From: Symbiodinium natans
Lineage: Eukaryota > Sar > Dinophyceae > Suessiales > Symbiodiniaceae
Reading direction: 5' to 3'
Assembly (NCBI GenBank): GCA_905221605.1
Contig: CAJNDS010000313.1
Location: 666,478-726,477 of the forward strand
Length of the DNA stretch: 60,000 bases
Shown: positions 56,727-60,000 of the stretch, one piece after another
Layout: every line of letters begins with the position of its first letter
Position numbering within the stretch: position 1 is the first letter of the stretch
Made by a program: the position numbers and the translations under genes
Notes under the pieces: generated by a model
Seen by the model: the letters and a program-made list of their open reading frames with translations, nothing else
Told to the model about the DNA's origin: nothing
The model's database searches: none

Positions 56727-56815
56727 CCCTAAACCCTAAACCCTAAACCCTAAACCCTAAACCCTAAACCCTAAACCCTAAACCCTAAACCCTAAACCCT
56801 AAACCCTAAACCCTC
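56727..56815 (-). repeat. CCCTAAA array
   Basis: About twelve perfect units; TTTAGGGTTCAG occurs on both sides. Confidence 0.95.
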
Positions 56816-56927
56816 CCTTTAGGGTTCAGGGTTTAGCATTTAGGGATTAGGGTGTAGGGTTTAGGGTTTAGGGTTTGGGGGGGGTGGGGGGGGGGAGGGG
56901 GGATGTGTTTAGGAGGGTTTACTTGGT

Positions 56928-57030
56928 GGTTCATGGGTACACGTGAATGTAGGGTTTTAAGTAGGATACCATAACCTTCTCATTGGGCACTTAAAGCCCT
57001 GCTTTTAAGTATACCCATGCAACTTTACAA
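56928..57030. mobile_element. MITE-like hairpin, family B
   Basis: ACTTGGTGGTTCATGGGTAC and AAGTATACCCATGCAAC arms. Confidence 0.6.
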
Positions 57031-57111
57031 CCCTAAACCCTAACCCCTAAACCCTAAAACCCCAAACCCCAAACCCTAAACCCTAAACCCTAAACCCTAA
57101 ACCTCTCTATC

Positions 57112-57223
57112 ATATTTGGGTGGTTGTCAAAATTGTGATCCCTTTTGGGGTACCCTAAATATTAGGTGCCGTACTATAATCAGGATCCAAAAAGGGACCA
57201 TCATTTTGACAACCACCCATATA
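57112..57223. mobile_element. MITE-like hairpin, family E
   Basis: ATATTTGGGTGGTTGTCAAA pairs with TTTTGACAACCACCCATAT (one mismatch). Inner GATCCCTTTTGG and CCAAAAAGGGACC pair. Confidence 0.8.
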
Positions 57224-57242
57224 ATAATTTGAACCTTCAGGA

Positions 57243-57535
57243 ATTCGTGGTTCAAGGCCAAATCTCATGGTTTAAGCAGTTTTTTCGTAGTTCAAGGCAG
57301 TTTTTTCGTGGTTCAAGGCCAATTCTCGTGGTTCAAGGCAAGTTGCCTTAAAGAACGAAAAATTTTCTTGAACCACGAGAATTAGCCTGAACAACGAAAA
57401 AATTGCCTTGAACCACGAAATTAATGCTCTGATCCACGAACGATTTGGTGGTTCAAGGCAGTTTTCTGGTGGTTCAAGGCAATTTTTCGTGGTTCAAGGC
57501 AATTTTCTCGTGGTTCAAGGCAGTGGTTCCAGGCT
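57243..57535. repeat. 21-bp repeat array, direct-inverted-direct
   Basis: Four units of GTGGTTCAAGGCAATTTTTC type run plus (57247-57340), four run minus (57345-57435, for example CCTTGAACCACGAAA), then five run plus again (57447-57535). The turn at 57336-57350 is AAGGCAAGTTGCCTT. Confidence 0.85.
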
Positions 57536-57862
57536 TCAAGTCCGGGAGTTTAGGGTTTCAAGGCCTCAAGGCCTGGAGTTTAGGGTTTCAGTGTCTGAAG
57601 GGCCTGCAGTTCAGGGTTTTAGTGCCTCAAGTCCTGGGTTTTACGGGGCCTCAAGGCCTGGGGTTTAGGGTTTCATGGTAATTTTTCGTGGTTCCAGGCT
57701 GCAAGGCCTGGGGTTTAGGGTTTCAGGGCCTCAAGGCCTGAGGTCTAGGGTTTCAGGGCCTCAAGGCCTGAGGTCTAGGGTTTCAAGGGTTCAAAGCCTG
57801 AGGTTTAGGGTTTCAGGGCCTCAAGGCCTGGGGTTTAGGGTTTCAGGGCCTCAAGGCCGGGG
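57536..57862 (+). repeat. 30-bp minisatellite with one TTTAGGG per unit
   Basis: About nine units of GGCCTCAAGGCCTGGGGTTT plus AGGGTTTCAG, clearest at 57720-57862. GGCCTCAAGGCC is itself palindromic. The 30-bp period keeps all frames open, giving an artefactual VSGPQGLRSR-type decapeptide repeat. Confidence 0.9.
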
Positions 57863-58039
57863 GAGAGAGGCAGACAGAGATGCAATGGCAAGGACATGAG
57901 CCTGTGATTCAGTGAAGCTGAGATGATTGGAGAATACTTGTATGTTGTTTTCTCAATGTTATGGGAAACTCTGGGTGGGTGGGTGGGTGTTATATCAGAG
58001 GCGTAAATATAACTTTACCATAAAACTGCTCGATCCGGA

Positions 58040-58112
58040 GCTGCTGAACCCTAAGCCCTAAACCCTAAAGCCTAAACCCTAAACCCTAGACCCTAGACCC
58101 TAAGCTTTGGGG
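58040..58112 (-). repeat. CCCTAAA/CCCTAGA tract
   Basis: About nine units. 57870-58030 and 58120-58430 hold no supported gene. Confidence 0.85.
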
Positions 58113-58445
58113 GCTGACATCGATAGGCCGGAGTGCTGCGCCCGAAGGCTTCCAACTCGGTGTAACTCCATGAATATCGGTGTTTTTGGGTTCAGGGTTT
58201 AGTGTGAGATCTCGGTATATCCTAGCCCGAAAACCTGTATCTCCTAACCCTAAACCCTAAACCCCCAATCCCTAAATCCTAAATCCTGAGGCCGAAGCCT
58301 AATCGCAATGTATACGGACTTCCGGTTCAGGGTCTGTGCTGACATGGTCAAACATGCGTCTCCTACTAACTGCTTAAGAACCCCCACCCCTCCGGCCCCC
58401 CACAAAAAAAAGTTGACCGGACAAGGGCATTATAGGGATTATGTA

Positions 58446-58540
58446 AGGTTTAGGGTTTAGGGTTTAGGGTTTAGGGTTTAGGGTTTAGGGTTTAGGGTTT
58501 AGGGTTTAGGGTTTAGGGTTTAGGGTTTAGGGTTTAGGGT
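58446..58540 (+). repeat. TTTAGGG array
   Basis: About thirteen perfect units. Confidence 0.95.
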
Positions 58541-58568
58541 GGGCTCTTCAGGAAAATAGTGGTCTCAG

Positions 58569-58627
58569 GTGCCGGGAGCACCCTGGTGTGGAGCTGCAGG
58601 CTGGCAGCCGTGGAAGGCTGGATTTAG
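58569..58627 (+). CDS. possible terminal exon between arrays
   Basis: GGTCTCAG|G opens GAGSTLVWSCRLAAVEGW; ATT TAG comes from the next telomeric tract. About nineteen codons. Flanked on both sides by TTTAGGG. Confidence 0.3.
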
Positions 58628-58880
58628 GGTTTAGGGTTTAGGGTTTAGGATTTAGGGTTTAGGGTTTGGGGTTTAGGATTTAGGGTTTAGGGTTTAGGGT
58701 TTAGGATGTAGTTAGGGTTTAGTTCGGGGTTAGGATTTAGGGTTTCGGGTGTAGGGTTTAGGGTTCAGCTAGGGGTTTAGAGTTAAGGGCTCAGGGTTTA
58801 GCATCTGGGGGTTACTATTTGGGACGTAGTGTTTTTTTTGGGCTCAGGGTTTAGGAGTTAGGGTTTAGGGTTTACGTAGG
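58621..58880 (+). repeat. TTTAGGG field, degenerate
   Basis: Clean at first, then mixed with TTCAGGG, TTTGGGG and GTTAGGG. A further tract lies at 58960-59022. Confidence 0.9.
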
Positions 58881-59238
58881 CTTTCCGGGCCCTGTGTGGT
58901 ACTGTATTTACTAAACAACAAAGACTCAGAGCGAAGATCGGCCAGCAGTTTTTGGGAGCATCTTAGGGTTTAGGGTGTAGGGTTTAGGGTTTCGGGTCTA
59001 GGGTTTAGGGTTTAGGGTTTCTTCCTGAGAAGCTCCAGATCCTGAACTAACCACTTGGATTCTTGACCTCCAGGAAACGAGAAACGAAGATGACCCTCGA
59101 GTTTGCTTTCATCTTGTGTGTGTGGGCTTGCTAAGCCTTCGAACTGCTAAAACCTGGACCGCAGATTGAACAAGAACTCTATGTTCTAAACCCTTGGCAC
59201 CCGAGCAGGATTGTTTTGCGCCACCCAAACCCTAAACT

Positions 59239-59345
59239 CTACTTGGAGGTTCATGGGTACGGTACCTATAAGCAGGGTAACAAGTACCCCAAGCAAGGCC
59301 GTAACCAAAGTTGCCCTACTTCCAAGTACCCATGAACCTCGAGTA
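59239..59345. mobile_element. MITE-like hairpin, family B, complete
   Basis: CTACTTGGAGGTTCATGGGT and CAAGTACCCATGAACCTCGA; the best-preserved B arms in the window. Confidence 0.8.
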
Positions 59346-59361
59346 AACCCTCCTAAACCCA

Positions 59362-59432
59362 TCCCCCCCCCCCGCACCCAACCCCCCCCACCCCCCCCAC
59401 GCACCCTTCCCCCCCCCCCCCCCCCCACCCCC
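59362..59432 (+). repeat. C-rich block
   Basis: Runs of 7-16 C broken by A or GCA. Frames across it are artefacts. Confidence 0.9.
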
Positions 59433-59567
59433 CAACCCTCAACCCTTAGCCTTAAACCGCAAATCCTGAACCCTAAGCCCAAAACCCTGCACCAGGGCTT
59501 TGTGGAGTTTGGCTTGGAGCTGTCCCTGCCTGCCATGCCACTTGGGCCTTGCACTTTTTTGTATCAG

Positions 59568-59612
59568 GGTTAGGGTTTAGGGTTTAGGGTTGTTTAGGGT
59601 TTAGGGTTTGGG
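59568..59612 (+). repeat. TTTAGGG tract
   Basis: About five units. 59620-60000 to the window end is mixed DNA with no supported gene. Confidence 0.85.
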
Positions 59613-60000
59613 GGCTATGGGCGGGACCCCGTCTAAGTGATCCTATGGGGCGTGGACGGCTTCGGGTTTAGGCTTTGGGGGGTTGCACGGGGGCTTTTTT
59701 GGGAGGTTACTTAGGTGGAGAGGGCTGCATGGCTTCTGGGGTTGAGGGGTCGCTTGGTGCGGGTGCTCGGGTTTCGAGAAACTTAGGGTTCCCGAAGCCC
59801 TTACTCCCTAAACCTGCAGTTCTTCAGCGAAATCCTAAACCTGAAGTTCTGCACCCTGTAGCTCGAAACCTTGAGTCCTCACCGTGGTTCGGGATATGCG
59901 TACTGGTGTGTTCTCAGAGTCAGACTAGACTTGGTGTTAATTCTGGATTCCAGATAGGCTTCGGTCCGAACAAAGGGCGCATTTCAGGCTTGTTTGGGCC

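Noticed and set aside
57243-57535. GGTTCAAG as a tRNA B-box / SINE promoter
   Set aside because: Does not extend to the B-box consensus, has no A-box at proper spacing and no cloverleaf.
57408-57899. Apparent repeat protein with VSGPQGLRSR decapeptides
   Set aside because: A 30-bp minisatellite with a period divisible by three; all plus frames are similarly open.
1-60000. CRISPR array
   Set aside because: Regular spacing is due to tandem telomeric units with no unique spacers; the DNA is eukaryotic.
1-60000. Chromosome end
   Set aside because: No terminal, single-orientation array at either edge; tracts occur in both orientations throughout.
1-60000. Dinoflagellate spliced-leader gene or relic
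   Set aside because: No segment matching the conserved CATTTTGGCTCAAG core was found by eye; sequences such as ATTTGGCTCTCC at 8223 diverge too much.

Overview
The window reads as nuclear DNA of a eukaryote, most likely a dinoflagellate (Suessiales/Symbiodiniaceae-like). It shows no operons, no ribosome-binding-site-led genes, no rRNA, no tRNA and no CRISPR. It is saturated with the TTTAGGG telomeric heptamer, which is the telomere repeat known from dinoflagellates, most plants and some algae. The few protein-like patches are short (about 35-240 nt), moderately GC-rich and often preceded by AG|G, which matches dinoflagellate exon boundaries. A chromerid or other TTTAGGG alga is not excluded. 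I found no spliced-leader copy and no gene whose family I can name with confidence, so the organism call is an inference.

Three layers alternate from end to end. (1) Interstitial telomeric tracts: roughly seventy runs of TTTAGGG or CCCTAAA, 25 to 150 bp each, in both orientations and spread over all 60 kb rather than at one end. Some are homogenised into variants: TTTGGGG near 0.9, 21.9, 43.0 and 56.6 kb; TTTAGGGGG at 36.3 kb; TTTATAGGG at 49.5 kb; TTTAGGGG at 55.9 kb; CCCTAGA at 46.6 kb; TTCAGGG at 50.2 kb. (2) Small hairpin elements of about 70-160 bp with terminal inverted repeats and no coding capacity (MITE-like), falling into about nine recurrent families that I call A to I, plus single hairpins. 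(3) Short coding-like patches, mostly on the plus strand, which look like exons of multi-exon genes or their relics. The telomeric tracts and hairpins would then lie in introns and intergenic DNA.

The most interesting feature is how layers 1 and 2 or 3 meet. At 52674-52767 a run of exactly eight heptamers (56 bp) is flanked by a perfect 19-bp direct repeat inside a coding-like exon, like a target-site duplication. Similar flanking repeats surround tracts at 4116-4229 (30 bp, two mismatches) and 22196-22324 (about 22 bp). Hairpin families A, D and F each have a copy carrying a telomeric run that is absent from a sister copy, so the tract entered a pre-existing element. Because TTTAG|G resembles a 3' splice site and AG|GTTTAGG a 5' splice site, inserted tracts could act as ready-made introns. 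That is a hypothesis; transcript data would settle it.

Regions: 0-5 kb, an RS-like terminal exon, two Gln-rich exon fragments and dense tracts. 5-11 kb, a hairpin, a decayed coding block (6.5-6.95 kb) and a good terminal exon (10.34-10.45 kb). 11-24 kb, nested hairpins, inverted telomeric blocks and scattered exons. 24-36 kb, more tracts, hairpins G, H and I, and several short terminal-exon-like pieces. 36-50 kb, variant telomeric arrays, a G-rich block, a GT/GC microsatellite and a possible PH-like exon. 50-60 kb, the insertion-bearing gene model (52.58-53.14 kb), an inverted 21-bp array and a 30-bp minisatellite (57.2-57.9 kb). All functional statements are by-eye readings; no homology search was possible.
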